Of a DNA stretch of 61,445 bases, positions 1-8,571 are shown piece after piece; position 1 is the stretch's first letter, and each line of letters begins with the position of its first letter. The position numbers and the translations under genes are program-made. Origin of the DNA: SW-6-46-9 sp964452185 (GTDB lineage Bacteria; Patescibacteriota; Minisyncoccia; Phycocordibacterales; SW-6-46-9); contig CAYVKO010000002.1 in NCBI GenBank assembly GCA_964452185.1, forward strand, positions 1 through 61,445, written 5' to 3'. The notes under the pieces were generated by a model that saw nothing but the letters and a program-made list of their open reading frames with translations, did not search any database and was not told where the DNA came from.

Positions 1-2202
1 TTATCCGATCCTGCAAAGACAAAAAATAATCACAAAAGTTATCAAGCGGCTTGGGATGTTTTATCGTATCCAGCCGCCGAGACCTTACTGCGGTCTAAAG
101 ATGTAGGCGGCTTAGCTGCCGGGTTTTCTGTAAGTAGATTCGGACAACATACGTTTTTGCGCTGCGGGATTCAGCTAAACAAGGTTAAGGAATTTGTGCA
201 AAATCGAGAAGGCCCAACCTTGGAAACCTGTGTCCAGCATGTTGAAGAGGGGGCGGTAGATATTAAATCTCTGGCTCGGGCTTTGCATGAAGGAGACGAG
301 GGGATAGCAGATTTCCTATTTGATAACGGGATAAGTAAAGATCAATTTTTGGCGGCGGCTCGGTGGGTTATGCATCGGGACAGTCGTTGGCGTTATCAGA
401 CTCGTGTGTGGTCTAAGGATCACTTAAATAACGTTTCTGCAATCGGTCGTGACTTTAGCTACGGTAAGGCTTATACGCTAGAGGAGTTTTCTAAATCAAC
501 TCAAGACAAATCTGTATTCTTAGGCGTCAATAGCGTTGATCAGGCCTTTTCGGAGGATGTTTCTCAGGTATTTAATATATTATCTCGACCACGAGATGGA
601 AATGTGCTTTTGGTAGGAGACGCTTCCGGCGGTGTCAATGACATTATTAATCAAGTACGAATGCGTCTTGAAAGTGGCGATGTTCCTGAGGAGGTTGAAA
701 ACTACCATGTAAACGTACTTGATACGCAGGCACTTATCACAGCCACAGAGGACAAGGCCCGCCTTGATCGGTTGTTGAAGAAAATATTAATGGAATCAAC
801 GCAAGCCGGAAATGTACTTCTGGTAATTGAAAATATTTCCAAATTCTCCAGTCAAGCTAACAATATAGGAGTGGACATCTTCGGGATACTTGATACATTT
901 TTGCGGCACCCCGACCTGCCGATTATTGCTACGGTCACACAAGCGGAGTATCATCAGTCACTAGAAGGAACCGGAGTAATGTCTCATTTTGGAGCTGTTC
1001 CGGTCCGTGAAGTTGAAAGTGGTACTTTGATGCGTCTTCTAGAAGAGGTGGCTGAATCGAACGAGGGCAGTGCTGTGTGCACGGTTTCCGGACTGCAGGC
1101 GGTGGCTCGCGGCGGTCGAGAATTGATTACCGATGACGAAATGCCCGAAGCTGCAGTGAATCTTCTGCTTGAGATACTGACGCAGAAAGAAACGGGCTTT
1201 GTTGATAAAGAGTACGTTAACACGTACCTGTCAGAAAAAACCGGAGTTCCTACCGGTGCTGTGCAGGAAGAAGAGCGGTCTAAACTAACGAATCTTGCAG
1301 ATCGAATGAGTGAACGGATTGTTGGTCAAGAGGCGGCTGTGGAAGCTGTATCACAAGCACTGAAACGAAATCGCTCCGGAGTTGAAAACCAAAACCGCCC
1401 TATCGGCACCTTTCTTTTTCTTGGTCCAACCGGTGTGGGGAAAACAGAGACGGCGAAGACGCTAGCTCGAACTTATTTTGAGGGTGAATCTTCCATGCAG
1501 CGTTTGGATATGTCTGAGTACAGTCAACCAAAATCCGTTGATACACTGCGTGGCCGGTCCGGAGAGAGTGGGCGGTTTGCAAATATGATGCGCGAAAACC
1601 CATACGGAGTTCTTCTTCTGGACGAATTTGAAAAAGCACACTCTCGAGTACACGATTTGTTCTTGCAGATTCTTGATGAAGGATACTTTACTGATGGTCG
1701 AGGTCGGCGAGTTAATTTGGAGAATAGTATTATCATTGCGACCTCCAACGCAGGGTCAGACGAAATCTTCTCTTTGGTGGAAGATGGTGCAGATTTAGAG
1801 AAGGAAAAGGATAATATTATTCGAGATCTGATTGATTCGGGTATATTTCGACCAGAACTTATAAATCGATTTGATGCCACGGTAGTGTATCATCCATTAT
1901 CCAGGCCGCAGTTGGAAAAGGTTACCAGACTGCTTTTGGCTGAGCTGCGTGGTCGAGTAAAAAGGCGTGGATACAAGTTGGAAATCAATGAAGATCTTCC
2001 TTCTTACATTGTCGAGCAAGGATACGATCCTCAGTTTGGTGCTCGAGCTATTCAGCGGGTGATTCAAAACACAGTTGAAAATGCAATTGCTGAGAAGATC
2101 ATTAATGCAGGTCTTCAAGCTGGTGATACGATTACTATTTCAGCTGACGATCTTCAGTCATCCGAGAACTCTAAAGATGTGTCGATGCAAGATATAGAGT
2201 AG
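1..2202 (+). CDS. ClpC/ClpB-type AAA+ ATPase (5' end outside window)
   Basis: The reading frame is open from the first base, so the gene is cut by the window edge; a TTG at 157 is unlikely to be the true start. Two AAA+ modules are visible. The C-terminal one is intact: Walker A GPTGVGKT near nt 1422-1445, Walker B VLLLDEFEKAH near nt 1606, sensor-type TSNAG, an arginine-finger RFD, and a ClpB D2-small domain ending with GARAIQR. The N-terminal module is degenerate: its Walker A position reads GDASGGVND (nt ~616-642) without Lys-Thr, and Walker B reads VLLVIEN. By family it is an unfoldase/disaggregase or protease ATPase acting in the cytosol. No obvious ClpP-binding loop is seen, so ClpC versus ClpB is open. 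Confidence 0.85.
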   Translation, partial: LSDPAKTKNNHKSYQAAWDVLSYPAAETLLRSKDVGGLAAGFSVSRFGQHTFLRCGIQLNKVKEFVQNREGPTLETCVQHVEEGAVDIKSLARALHEGDEGIADFLFDNGISKDQFLAAARWVMHRDSRWRYQTRVWSKDHLNNVSAIGRDFSYGKAYTLEEFSKSTQDKSVFLGVNSVDQAFSEDVSQVFNILSRPRDGNVLLVGDASGGVNDIINQVRMRLESGDVPEEVENYHVNVLDTQALITATEDKARLDRLLKKILMESTQAGNVLLVIENISKFSSQANNIGVDIFGILDTFLRHPDLPIIATVTQAEYHQSLEGTGVMSHFGAVPVREVESGTLMRLLEEVAESNEGSAVCTVSGLQAVARGGRELITDDEMPEAAVNLLLEILTQKETGFVDKEYVNTYLSEKTGVPTGAVQEEERSKLTNLADRMSERIVGQEAAVEAVSQALKRNRSGVENQNRPIGTFLFLGPTGVGKTETAKTLARTYFEGESSMQRLDMSEYSQPKSVDTLRGRSGESGRFANMMRENPYGVLLLDEFEKAHSRVHDLFLQILDEGYFTDGRGRRVNLENSIIIATSNAGSDEIFSLVEDGADLEKEKDNIIRDLIDSGIFRPELINRFDATVVYHPLSRPQLEKVTRLLLAELRGRVKRRGYKLEINEDLPSYIVEQGYDPQFGARAIQRVIQNTVENAIAEKIINAGLQAGDTITISADDLQSSENSKDVSMQDIE

Positions 2203-2345
2203 AATATCTTGTTGCATCACTAGCGGTATGGTTTATGGTGTATGTGTTTCAGCCAGAAACCATTTTAGGCATAAAAGTTTGCAAACAACCTTATTTAGCT
2301 TTCTTTTGTGGCTAATACTGAAGCTTATAGAGTGGTTTACTTAGC

Positions 2346-2351
2346 TATAAT
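2346..2351 (+). promoter_or_regulatory. Candidate -10 box for the sigma/DUF5667 pair
   Basis: A perfect TATAAT lies 79 nt before the sigma-factor start in the 228-base gap after the Clp gene. No convincing -35 box is visible. The rest of the gap is AT-rich and holds no other feature I can name. Confidence 0.4.
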
Positions 2352-2430
2352 TAAGGTATAGGTTTTCATTTTAAGTGCAAAAAGAGAGAACCCCCGTGTA
2401 AGGAAATATAAAGTATTTCGTCTACATTTA

Positions 2431-2943
2431 ATGAGTGACCCAGATAAGCAAGAATTTTTAGCTGTATATGACAAGCACGCCGATGCGGTGTACCGGCGCT
2501 GCTTGTTTAAGACTTCTGACCACGAGACGGCTCGCGATTTGACACAAGAAGCTTTCACTCGCACTTGGGATTATCTGGCTCGCGGCAAAGATGTTCGCCA
2601 CATAAAAGGATTTGTTTTTACGGTAGCTAATAACTTAATAAAAGATCATTATAAGAAGAAAAAAGCAGTGCAGATGGGAGATTTGGGTGAGTTTGACCCG
2701 CAACGGATTGTAGACCAACTTGAGAATATTGAGGCGAAAGCGGAGGTTGAGCAAGTTTTGCGGGCGCTTAAGACACTGAAGGAGGAGGATAGGGATGTCC
2801 TGACTCTTAATATGGTTGAAGGGTTTGGACCCAAAGAAATAGCAGAAATCAAGGATGAACGTGAAAACACAATTTCTGTTCGACTTCACCGTGCGCGTAA
2901 ACGTTTGCGAAAAGTGCTTAAATTAGATGAGGATGAGGAGTGA
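2431..2943 (+). CDS. RNA polymerase sigma factor, ECF (sigma-70) family
   Basis: A 170-residue protein with the ECF two-domain layout. Region 2 lies at about residues 10-75 (aromatic/basic helix with DLTQEAFTRTW and the VANNLIKDHYKK segment). Region 4 lies at about 108-165 (ALKTLKEEDRDVL, then a helix-turn-helix ending RLHRARKRLRKVL). It directs RNA polymerase to a specific promoter set. The next gene starts 18 nt downstream and encodes a single-pass membrane protein with a DUF5667 region, the usual sigma/anti-sigma-like pairing in Patescibacteria. The regulon cannot be read from this sequence. Confidence 0.9.
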   Translation: MSDPDKQEFLAVYDKHADAVYRRCLFKTSDHETARDLTQEAFTRTWDYLARGKDVRHIKGFVFTVANNLIKDHYKKKKAVQMGDLGEFDPQRIVDQLENIEAKAEVEQVLRALKTLKEEDRDVLTLNMVEGFGPKEIAEIKDERENTISVRLHRARKRLRKVLKLDEDEE

Positions 2944-2961
2944 TATATAAAAACGACATAT

Positions 2962-4371
2962 ATGAACAAAAAACCTCTTAAAAAATACATAAAAAATATC
3001 GACAAAATAGGTCTTGAGGAATCAGACCGGTCTGATTTGCGTACATCAATTCAAGAACATATTGAAAACACCAACACACCCACTAATACGTTATGGGTGG
3101 GTGAATGGCAAGTTTTTCGTCGTTTGCGACGATCGGCTCTCGTCACGGCAATGCTTCTGTTTACGCTGGGAGGAGTATCGCTTGCTGCAGAAGGGTCGCT
3201 TCCAGGAGATTTCTTATACCCAATTAAGACAAATGTTAACGAGGAGTTTATGCAATTGGCTTCTATATCACCAGGTTCTGAGGCTGAAACTGAGTCAGAA
3301 TTAACAGCTCGGCGTATTAAAGAACTTCAAGCACTGGCCGATCGAGGAAACTTAAACGAAAATATCTCTGGCGATTTGGCGGCTGAGATCAACCAACATA
3401 TTACCTCAGCCCGGAATAATATCGAGGATATTTCAGTAGAGGCAGATAGTGAAGCTGGTTCTCTAAAAGACAAACTTTCTTCCACATTGGGAGAGCAGGA
3501 AGAAGTGCTAAATAATCTCACCAAAAAAGACAGTATTGATATAAGCGAGTCAGAAGTAACTGCTATAGCCAACACTATAGAAGACATACAAGCTGCTGCA
3601 GAAAAGCAAACTCAGCAAGATTTCTCTGAAGTAACGGATAGCGACCTTTCTCCAGAGGTAAGTGTACGATCTCGTGGGTCGGTTGACGCTACTACATCAA
3701 CCAAAGACCAAGAGTTATCAGTACAGTCAGCTCAGGAATTACTAGCTTTGGTTGGAGATAGAGTTGAGGAGGCTAATAATCAACTTAATGCGGCAAGCTC
3801 CACTTTGGCTGACCAACCTGAAGGACAAGATCTCAAGGAGTTGCTGCAAAGATCATCAGGTCAAGTTGATGCGGCAACACAGGCTCTTGAAAACAAAAAC
3901 TATACAGCAGCAGGTTCGCATATTCGAGATGGGTTGAAGAAGGCTTATGTTGTGTTAGAGATACTTAACTTGCGTGAGTCTACGGAAGTGCCGATAGAAG
4001 TGATAACTAGAGAGTTCCTCACTGAACCAAAAAATACAGCTAGTTCTTCTGCAGAAACAAACAGCACTAGCACAACAACGAACGAAAATAATGTAGAAGG
4101 TGTTTCTACTTCAACCGCTACAGATACACCTGCCGGTACGTCTAGTGCGGAAGTTCAATCCGGAGCCACCAGCAGTACGAGTACAGGGTCAGAAAATCAG
4201 CCGCTTTCACGTCGCTCTTCTTCCACAAAAGATATAGATATACATAATGAAAGTATCGAGTCGACACTCGAAAATGTCGAATCTGCCTTGGAGTTGCCGG
4301 ACCGTCGTAATGAAGACGGTGATTTACTACCTTCAGGAGTGCCAGTTGACGGTGTTCGTGAACGAGAGTAA
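2962..4371 (+). CDS. DUF5667 single-pass membrane protein, putative anti-sigma partner
   Basis: A 469-residue protein with a short cytoplasmic N terminus (about 1-55), one membrane helix (about 59-75), and then a long extracytoplasmic helical region starting SLPGDFLYPIK, the hallmark opening of DUF5667. This is followed by a low-complexity Ser/Thr/Glu-rich tail (about 350-420) and a charged C terminus. It follows the ECF sigma gene by 18 nt, so a role as membrane-bound regulator of that sigma is plausible. This is inference from context; no classical zinc anti-sigma motif is present. The stop TGA of the sigma gene is followed directly by TATATA, which may act as an internal promoter. Confidence 0.75.
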   Translation: MNKKPLKKYIKNIDKIGLEESDRSDLRTSIQEHIENTNTPTNTLWVGEWQVFRRLRRSALVTAMLLFTLGGVSLAAEGSLPGDFLYPIKTNVNEEFMQLASISPGSEAETESELTARRIKELQALADRGNLNENISGDLAAEINQHITSARNNIEDISVEADSEAGSLKDKLSSTLGEQEEVLNNLTKKDSIDISESEVTAIANTIEDIQAAAEKQTQQDFSEVTDSDLSPEVSVRSRGSVDATTSTKDQELSVQSAQELLALVGDRVEEANNQLNAASSTLADQPEGQDLKELLQRSSGQVDAATQALENKNYTAAGSHIRDGLKKAYVVLEILNLRESTEVPIEVITREFLTEPKNTASSSAETNSTSTTTNENNVEGVSTSTATDTPAGTSSAEVQSGATSSTSTGSENQPLSRRSSSTKDIDIHNESIESTLENVESALELPDRRNEDGDLLPSGVPVDGVRERE

Positions 4372-4410
4372 ATAACTGTAATAAAAACCACCTCCACTCG
4401 TCTCCATAAG

Positions 4411-4509
4411 TGTACCGTGATGGTACATCAGATCTGCTGTAGCATACGCTACAGATGTAATTATCCTTCCAGAAAACCCGGTCCTTTCAAAATTGAAAGG
4501 GCGGGGTTT
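4411..4509. other. Three consecutive hairpins in the intergenic region
   Basis: Within the 213-base gap after the DUF5667 gene lie three perfect or near-perfect stem-loops in series: TGTACC/GGTACA (4411-4427), CTGTAGC/GCTACAG (4437-4454), and a longer one pairing AAACCC..CTTTCAA with its complement up to GGGGTTT (4474-4509). The third has a GC-rich stem but no good T-run on the plus strand. They may form a terminator region or a small structured RNA; the next promoter begins at 4518. Confidence 0.5.
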
Positions 4510-4517
4510 CGCTTATG

Positions 4518-4523
4518 TATAAT
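4518..4523 (+). promoter_or_regulatory. -10 box for pilin-like gene
   Basis: A perfect TATAAT lies immediately after the third hairpin and 61 nt before the prepilin-like start codon. No clear -35 box is seen; it would fall in the hairpin. Confidence 0.5.
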
Positions 4524-4584
4524 GAAGCTTAGTGAGATATTACTTGATATTTAATAACAGTAGTGAGGTTGGCTTAAAAAATAT

Positions 4585-5079
4585 ATGACTTCACAAAACG
4601 GTTTCACTCTTCTTGAGCTGTTGATCGTGATTGCTATTATCGGCTTGCTATCCTCGGTAGTTTTATCATCTATGTCGGGAACACGAGACCAAGCTTACTT
4701 AGCAAGAGCACAATCCGAAGCTGAGTCTTTTCATTCAGCGGTACTTTTGTACAGACAGGATAATAATGAGTATCCACCTGACGAGGATCGTAGTATTCCT
4801 TCAGAGATGGAGTCGTATCTTGGTAATGAAGCTTGGCCGGACGGACCATGGCCAGGATCGGTCTATGATTGGGATAATTGGGAAATTGATGGTGAGCGAG
4901 TAATGCAGTTATCTATACGATTTTGTGAATATGACAATCCTAGTTCCTGTCAGTTTCCTGACGCTGACTGGGCGGAAGACTTTAAAGTTAACAGTGCGGT
5001 CTACTACTGTATAGAAGGTGAGTGTCGCCCTCACGAAGAAGAGCCGGCTGACTATCCTGGGTACTGTCTTAATTGTTAA
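4585..5079 (+). CDS. Type IV pilin-like / pseudopilin protein
   Basis: A 164-residue protein starting with a six-residue leader and the prepilin motif G-FTLLELLIVIAIIGLL (residues 6-21). Cleavage by prepilin peptidase would be expected between Gly6 and Phe7, with Glu at position 5 of the mature protein. The hydrophobic alpha-1 helix is followed by a globular domain rich in Trp, Asp and Tyr with several Cys near the C terminus (CQFPD, YYCIEGEC, GYCLNC), suggesting disulfide stabilisation. No pilus assembly genes are nearby, so it is an orphan (minor) pilin or pseudopilin. It is transcribed from its own promoter. Confidence 0.85.
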   Translation: MTSQNGFTLLELLIVIAIIGLLSSVVLSSMSGTRDQAYLARAQSEAESFHSAVLLYRQDNNEYPPDEDRSIPSEMESYLGNEAWPDGPWPGSVYDWDNWEIDGERVMQLSIRFCEYDNPSSCQFPDADWAEDFKVNSAVYYCIEGECRPHEEEPADYPGYCLNC

Positions 5080-5108
5080 AAGTTTGATTTGTAATTTTAA
5101 TTTATAAT

Positions 5109-5984
5109 ATGCCGGAACTTCCGGAAGTAGAGGTGGTTCGCCAACAGTTAGAAAAGAAGATTGTCAACAAGACGATAGAGGATATTGACGTGCGAGACTG
5201 GAAGTCGGTGAAGAATGATCGCTATTTCATAACAGCTCTTACTGGCAGTAAGTTTAAGGGTATAGACAGAAAGGGAAAGTACTTATTTTTTCGATTGACC
5301 CAAGAAGAAGACAACCAAGAATTGTTTATTATTTGCCATCTTAAGATGACCGGTCGGCTTATCTTTCAAACTCCGGCTGGTCGACGTGAGTACGGCGGTG
5401 GGCATGCACTTAATCGCCCGACACCTGATCAGCCACACAAGCACACTCGTGTTATTTTTACATTCAAAGATGGATCGCATCTTTATTTTAATGACATGCG
5501 GAAGTTTGGATATCTCAAGCGTTCCACTGTCAAAGAGGTAAAAGAGCAAAAAGAAAAACTCGGGCGTGAACCTATAGGAGAAAATTACGATCGAGAGTGG
5601 TTTGCTGATGTGTTTGCTGGTCGCCAGACAAGCGTTAAGGCGGTGCTTTTGGGGCAAAAGGATATTGCTGGATTAGGAAACATATACGTTGATGAAGCTT
5701 TGTGGCGATCAAGTATTCGGCCTGACAGAACTGCCGATAGTTTATCTTCTAAAGAACTAGACCGACTTTTTGTGGCTACCCGAGAAGTGCTTGAAGACTC
5801 GCTTGAGCTTGGAGGGACTACGTTTCGAGATTTTGCTGACACAGGTGGCGAAAAGGGAAATTTTACAGACAAGTTGGCTGTTTTTGGGCGGGAGGGAGAA
5901 AAGTGTGAGCAGTGTGGTGCGTCCATAAAAAAGATTCGTTGTGCAGGAAGAGGTACACATTTTTGCCCGGACTGTCAGGTTTAA
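5109..5984 (+). CDS. mutM: Formamidopyrimidine-DNA glycosylase
   Basis: Base-excision repair glycosylase/AP lyase for oxidised purines such as 8-oxoguanine. The protein (291 residues) starts MPELPEVE, giving the catalytic Pro and Glu after Met removal. It has the beta-sandwich Lys in the RKGKYLFF segment, the helix-two-turn-helix around GNIYVDEALW (about residue 197), and a C-terminal zinc finger with CEQC and CPDC pairs. Length is slightly above the usual ~270 because of a Gly/His/Arg-containing insertion near residue 95-115. TATAAT lies directly against the ATG, too close to be the promoter of this start, so the transcript may come from upstream. Confidence 0.95.
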   Translation: MPELPEVEVVRQQLEKKIVNKTIEDIDVRDWKSVKNDRYFITALTGSKFKGIDRKGKYLFFRLTQEEDNQELFIICHLKMTGRLIFQTPAGRREYGGGHALNRPTPDQPHKHTRVIFTFKDGSHLYFNDMRKFGYLKRSTVKEVKEQKEKLGREPIGENYDREWFADVFAGRQTSVKAVLLGQKDIAGLGNIYVDEALWRSSIRPDRTADSLSSKELDRLFVATREVLEDSLELGGTTFRDFADTGGEKGNFTDKLAVFGREGEKCEQCGASIKKIRCAGRGTHFCPDCQV

Positions 5985-6089
5985 TCACTATATTCTCGAA
6001 AAATATTAAATGAGTTGCTACTATGTATTAGCAGTATCTTTTGGCTGAATAGATAACAAAACCAAGGGCTTTTATTTGCTATTTTTCAC

Positions 6090-6731
6090 ATGGTATTTGA
6101 CTTAGTATTAGACTCTTCAGTTTCATCGTTGCTTTCTACGTACGGATATATTGCCATGGTCGTGCTTATGATGATTGAAGGTCCTGCTACAGCCTTTGCT
6201 TCTGGAGTGTTGTCGGCTGCTGGTTTTTTTAATCCGTTGGCTGTAATTATTGTGTTCATTTCAGTAAGGATTGTTACCGACACGTTGTTTTATCAAGCGG
6301 GTCGAAGCGGGTCTAAGCTTGTATACCGGCTGCCTTACTTGCGCTCGTATGCACAGCTTTTGGAGACTTCAGAATACAAGCAAGCCAGTACTCAGTTTTT
6401 TCACAATCACTTTATGTTGTTGTTTACGGCTGCCAAACTTCTCCCCATACCGAACTTGGCTACTGCTACTTCAGTTGCGGCGGGGGCGTTTGAAGTAAAT
6501 CGGATAAAATTTTATGTAACACTTATACTGGCACAGACAATCTTGAGCAATTTACTTGTTTGGGCAGGTTTGTATATCGGAAGCGCAAGTTATACAATTC
6601 CTGGCGGGATATTCTTGTATGTCCTCATTCCATTCTTGATAGTTTGTCTTATGTATATACTCAGACCATACATTTTGCGTTATCTTAAAAGTCACTCGAA
6701 GCTTTCAAGGTTGACTGAGGATATCTTGTAG
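6090..6731 (+). CDS. DedA-family (SNARE-associated) membrane protein
   Basis: A 213-residue polytopic protein with about five hydrophobic segments and the DedA-type early motif MIEGPATAFASG (residues 28-39) followed by the VRIVTDTLFYQAGR region. DedA proteins are implicated in polyprenyl-phosphate/phospholipid flipping and envelope homeostasis. A second member with the same VIEGP motif lies at 24637-25290. It stands alone between mutM and a secreted protein with its own promoter. Confidence 0.8.
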   Translation: MVFDLVLDSSVSSLLSTYGYIAMVVLMMIEGPATAFASGVLSAAGFFNPLAVIIVFISVRIVTDTLFYQAGRSGSKLVYRLPYLRSYAQLLETSEYKQASTQFFHNHFMLLFTAAKLLPIPNLATATSVAAGAFEVNRIKFYVTLILAQTILSNLLVWAGLYIGSASYTIPGGIFLYVLIPFLIVCLMYILRPYILRYLKSHSKLSRLTEDIL

Positions 6732-6741
6732 GCATAATATT

Positions 6742-6750
6742 TGCTATACT
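6742..6750 (+). promoter_or_regulatory. Extended -10 promoter (TGC-TATACT)
   Basis: TGC followed by TATACT lies 59 nt before the start of the His-rich secreted protein gene. No -35 consensus at 17 nt; the extended -10 element would compensate. Confidence 0.5.
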
Positions 6751-6809
6751 GACTAGTACACATTTCTTAGATTTATTTATTGTTAGAAACTAACTAAATT
6801 AAAGTACAT

Positions 6810-7331
6810 ATGAGTAAGAAAGGTTATATCGTTACCATTGTTATAGTTACGGCGGTAGGATTGATGATATACGGCTCTCAAAGTTCTCAAACGCAAGCAG
6901 AAACGTTTGCTGATACTGAAGTGCCGTGTCTTTCCGGTGGTCACCAACAGGCTATTAACCACATCCATGCCAACTTAACGGTTTTGGTTGATGGTCAAGA
7001 ACAGTCTATTCCAGCCAGGGCGGGTATTAATACGCAGTGTATGGCTGAAGTGCATACGCATGACCAGACGGGTGAAATTCACATAGAAACAGCCAGTACT
7101 GAAATTAACCGGACTCTAGAAGACTTCTTTACTGTGTGGGGTGAATCGTTTGATCGTGAAAATGCAGAGCGTACTGTTGAGGTAAACGGAGAGACCGTAG
7201 ATGGTTCAGAGTACGTATTTTCTGACGGTGACAATATAGTAGTGCGGTACACAACCGAAGACTCAGAAGCTACATCAACTCCGTCAGAATCTACCTCCAC
7301 AGAGAGCACTTCCACTGCAACTTCTTCTTAA
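6810..7331 (+). CDS. Secreted/anchored His- and Cys-containing protein, putative metal binder
   Basis: A 173-residue protein with an N-terminal membrane helix (about 6-22). Its conserved-looking core has two half-sites: C-x4-HQQAINHIHANL (about 44-60) and C-x3-EVHTHDQTGEIHIE (about 78-95), each combining a Cys with clustered His. It ends in a Ser/Thr-rich tail. The HIH and HTHD motifs suggest a metal (possibly copper) site outside the membrane; that is inference, as I do not recognise a characterised family. It has its own extended -10 promoter and is followed by hairpins. Confidence 0.6.
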   Translation: MSKKGYIVTIVIVTAVGLMIYGSQSSQTQAETFADTEVPCLSGGHQQAINHIHANLTVLVDGQEQSIPARAGINTQCMAEVHTHDQTGEIHIETASTEINRTLEDFFTVWGESFDRENAERTVEVNGETVDGSEYVFSDGDNIVVRYTTEDSEATSTPSESTSTESTSTATSS

Positions 7332-7338
7332 GTCAAAA

Positions 7339-7439
7339 GACCTTGATTCCACTCTTTTTGCTCAGGAGTGAAGGTCATGAGACAGAAAGTGGGTGTAATC
7401 AAACAGCGGGCTGACTCTTCTTCATCTAACAGAAGAGTC
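7339..7439. other. Two intergenic stem-loops
   Basis: GACCTT/AAGGTC with an inner CACTC/GAGTG stem (7339-7376) encloses a T5 loop. A second hairpin pairs GACTCTTC (7413-7420) with GAAGAGTC (7432-7439). Neither is followed by a real T-run. They occupy the 136-base gap between two secreted-protein genes and may act as transcript ends or processing sites. Confidence 0.4.
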
Positions 7440-7467
7440 TGACTTATCATTAACCCATGATTACTAT

Positions 7468-8523
7468 ATGAATTATTTTCAGTATGGTACAGGAATACTC
7501 CTAGCCTTGACAGTTATCTTAATACCTCTAAGCACTGAGGCGGTGGGGATTTTGGAGCCTCGAAGTGAAGACGATAGAGACGAAGAGGTTGAAGAAGAGC
7601 GTGAGCGAGATGACACAGATTACGATATTCGCGAGATGGTAGAGGATGAGTTTGGTGAAGATCATCCCATGGTAGAAGTTGCGCGATGTGAATCAAGTTT
7701 TCGTCAGTTTGATTCGGATGGTGATGTACTTGAAAATCCCGAGTCAAGTGCGATTGGAGTATTTCAAATCTTAGAAAACCTTCACGAAGAACCAGCAGAA
7801 GATCTTGGGTTGGATATCTTTACACCGGAAGGAAACATTGAGTATGCAAGAGAGTTATATGATTCTCTTGGCTTACAACCGTGGTCACCGTCATCACTTT
7901 GTTGGGATGATGGAAACTTAGATGCTACCACGCCAGATACGCAAGAAAGTGAAAGTACTCGTATTCCAGTTCGGGTGCGAGAAGATGGAGAATTAGTAAG
8001 AGATACACGAACTAGTACGGACAATGACCAAACTGTAGAAGATCCAGTAATTACCAAAAAATTAGTAGGAGGGGTGAGGGATCCGGAGGTGGTAGAACTG
8101 CAGAGATTGCTAAACGATCTAGGGTATAGCCTGTCTAATAACGGCCCTGGATCTTCGGGTAATGAGACTAACTTTTTTGGGGCTAAAACACGTCAAGCAC
8201 TGCAAGATTTCCAGTGTGATAAAAACATAGTATGCGAAGGTCGGGCTTACTCAACCGGGTATGGATTAGTTAATGAGGAAACTCGCCAGGAACTTAATCA
8301 GGCGGCTGAAGACATAGGATACAGACAAGGTGTCGACAGAGTAGGGGATGTATTAGTTCGAACAGGTGAATCAAACAATACTGAAGAGGGTGATGAGAGT
8401 ACACAAGAAGAGGTTGAAAGTGACGAAGATAGCAGTAACAGCGAAGAAGACTTAAGCGACCTTGCTAGCCAAATAGCAGAAGCTGCTGCTTTGATATCTG
8501 ATCTGCAGTCTAAATTACGGTAA
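7468..8523 (+). CDS. Secreted lysozyme-like plus peptidoglycan-binding protein
   Basis: A 351-residue protein with a signal/anchor helix (about 5-25) and an acidic linker. It then has a transglycosylase-like module (about 65-155: VARCESSFRQFD, then IGVFQILE and a PWSPSSLCW end) and a peptidoglycan_binding_1 domain (about 205-285: PEVVELQRLLNDLGY...GAKTRQALQDFQ). The acidic Ser/Glu-rich region before the C terminus is low complexity. It likely cleaves or binds cell-wall glycan outside the membrane. The Glu in CESS matches the catalytic Glu of soluble lytic transglycosylases. It is a monocistronic-looking gene. Confidence 0.75.
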   Translation: MNYFQYGTGILLALTVILIPLSTEAVGILEPRSEDDRDEEVEEERERDDTDYDIREMVEDEFGEDHPMVEVARCESSFRQFDSDGDVLENPESSAIGVFQILENLHEEPAEDLGLDIFTPEGNIEYARELYDSLGLQPWSPSSLCWDDGNLDATTPDTQESESTRIPVRVREDGELVRDTRTSTDNDQTVEDPVITKKLVGGVRDPEVVELQRLLNDLGYSLSNNGPGSSGNETNFFGAKTRQALQDFQCDKNIVCEGRAYSTGYGLVNEETRQELNQAAEDIGYRQGVDRVGDVLVRTGESNNTEEGDESTQEEVESDEDSSNSEEDLSDLASQIAEAAALISDLQSKLR

Positions 8524-8555
8524 CTTTTAACTTCAGTTCAGGTATAACTACTGAG

Positions 8556-8564
8556 TGATACAAT
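8556..8564 (+). promoter_or_regulatory. Extended -10 promoter, leaderless start
   Basis: TGA-TACAAT ends 7 nt before the ATG at 8572, so transcription would start at or next to the start codon, giving a leaderless mRNA. The same TGATACAAT string precedes the gene at 22731. Confidence 0.6.
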
Positions 8565-8571
8565 AAAGACC

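Noticed and set aside
5099..5111. TATAAT adjoining the mutM ATG as its promoter
   Set aside because: The box ends at the base before the start codon, so transcription from it would begin inside the gene.
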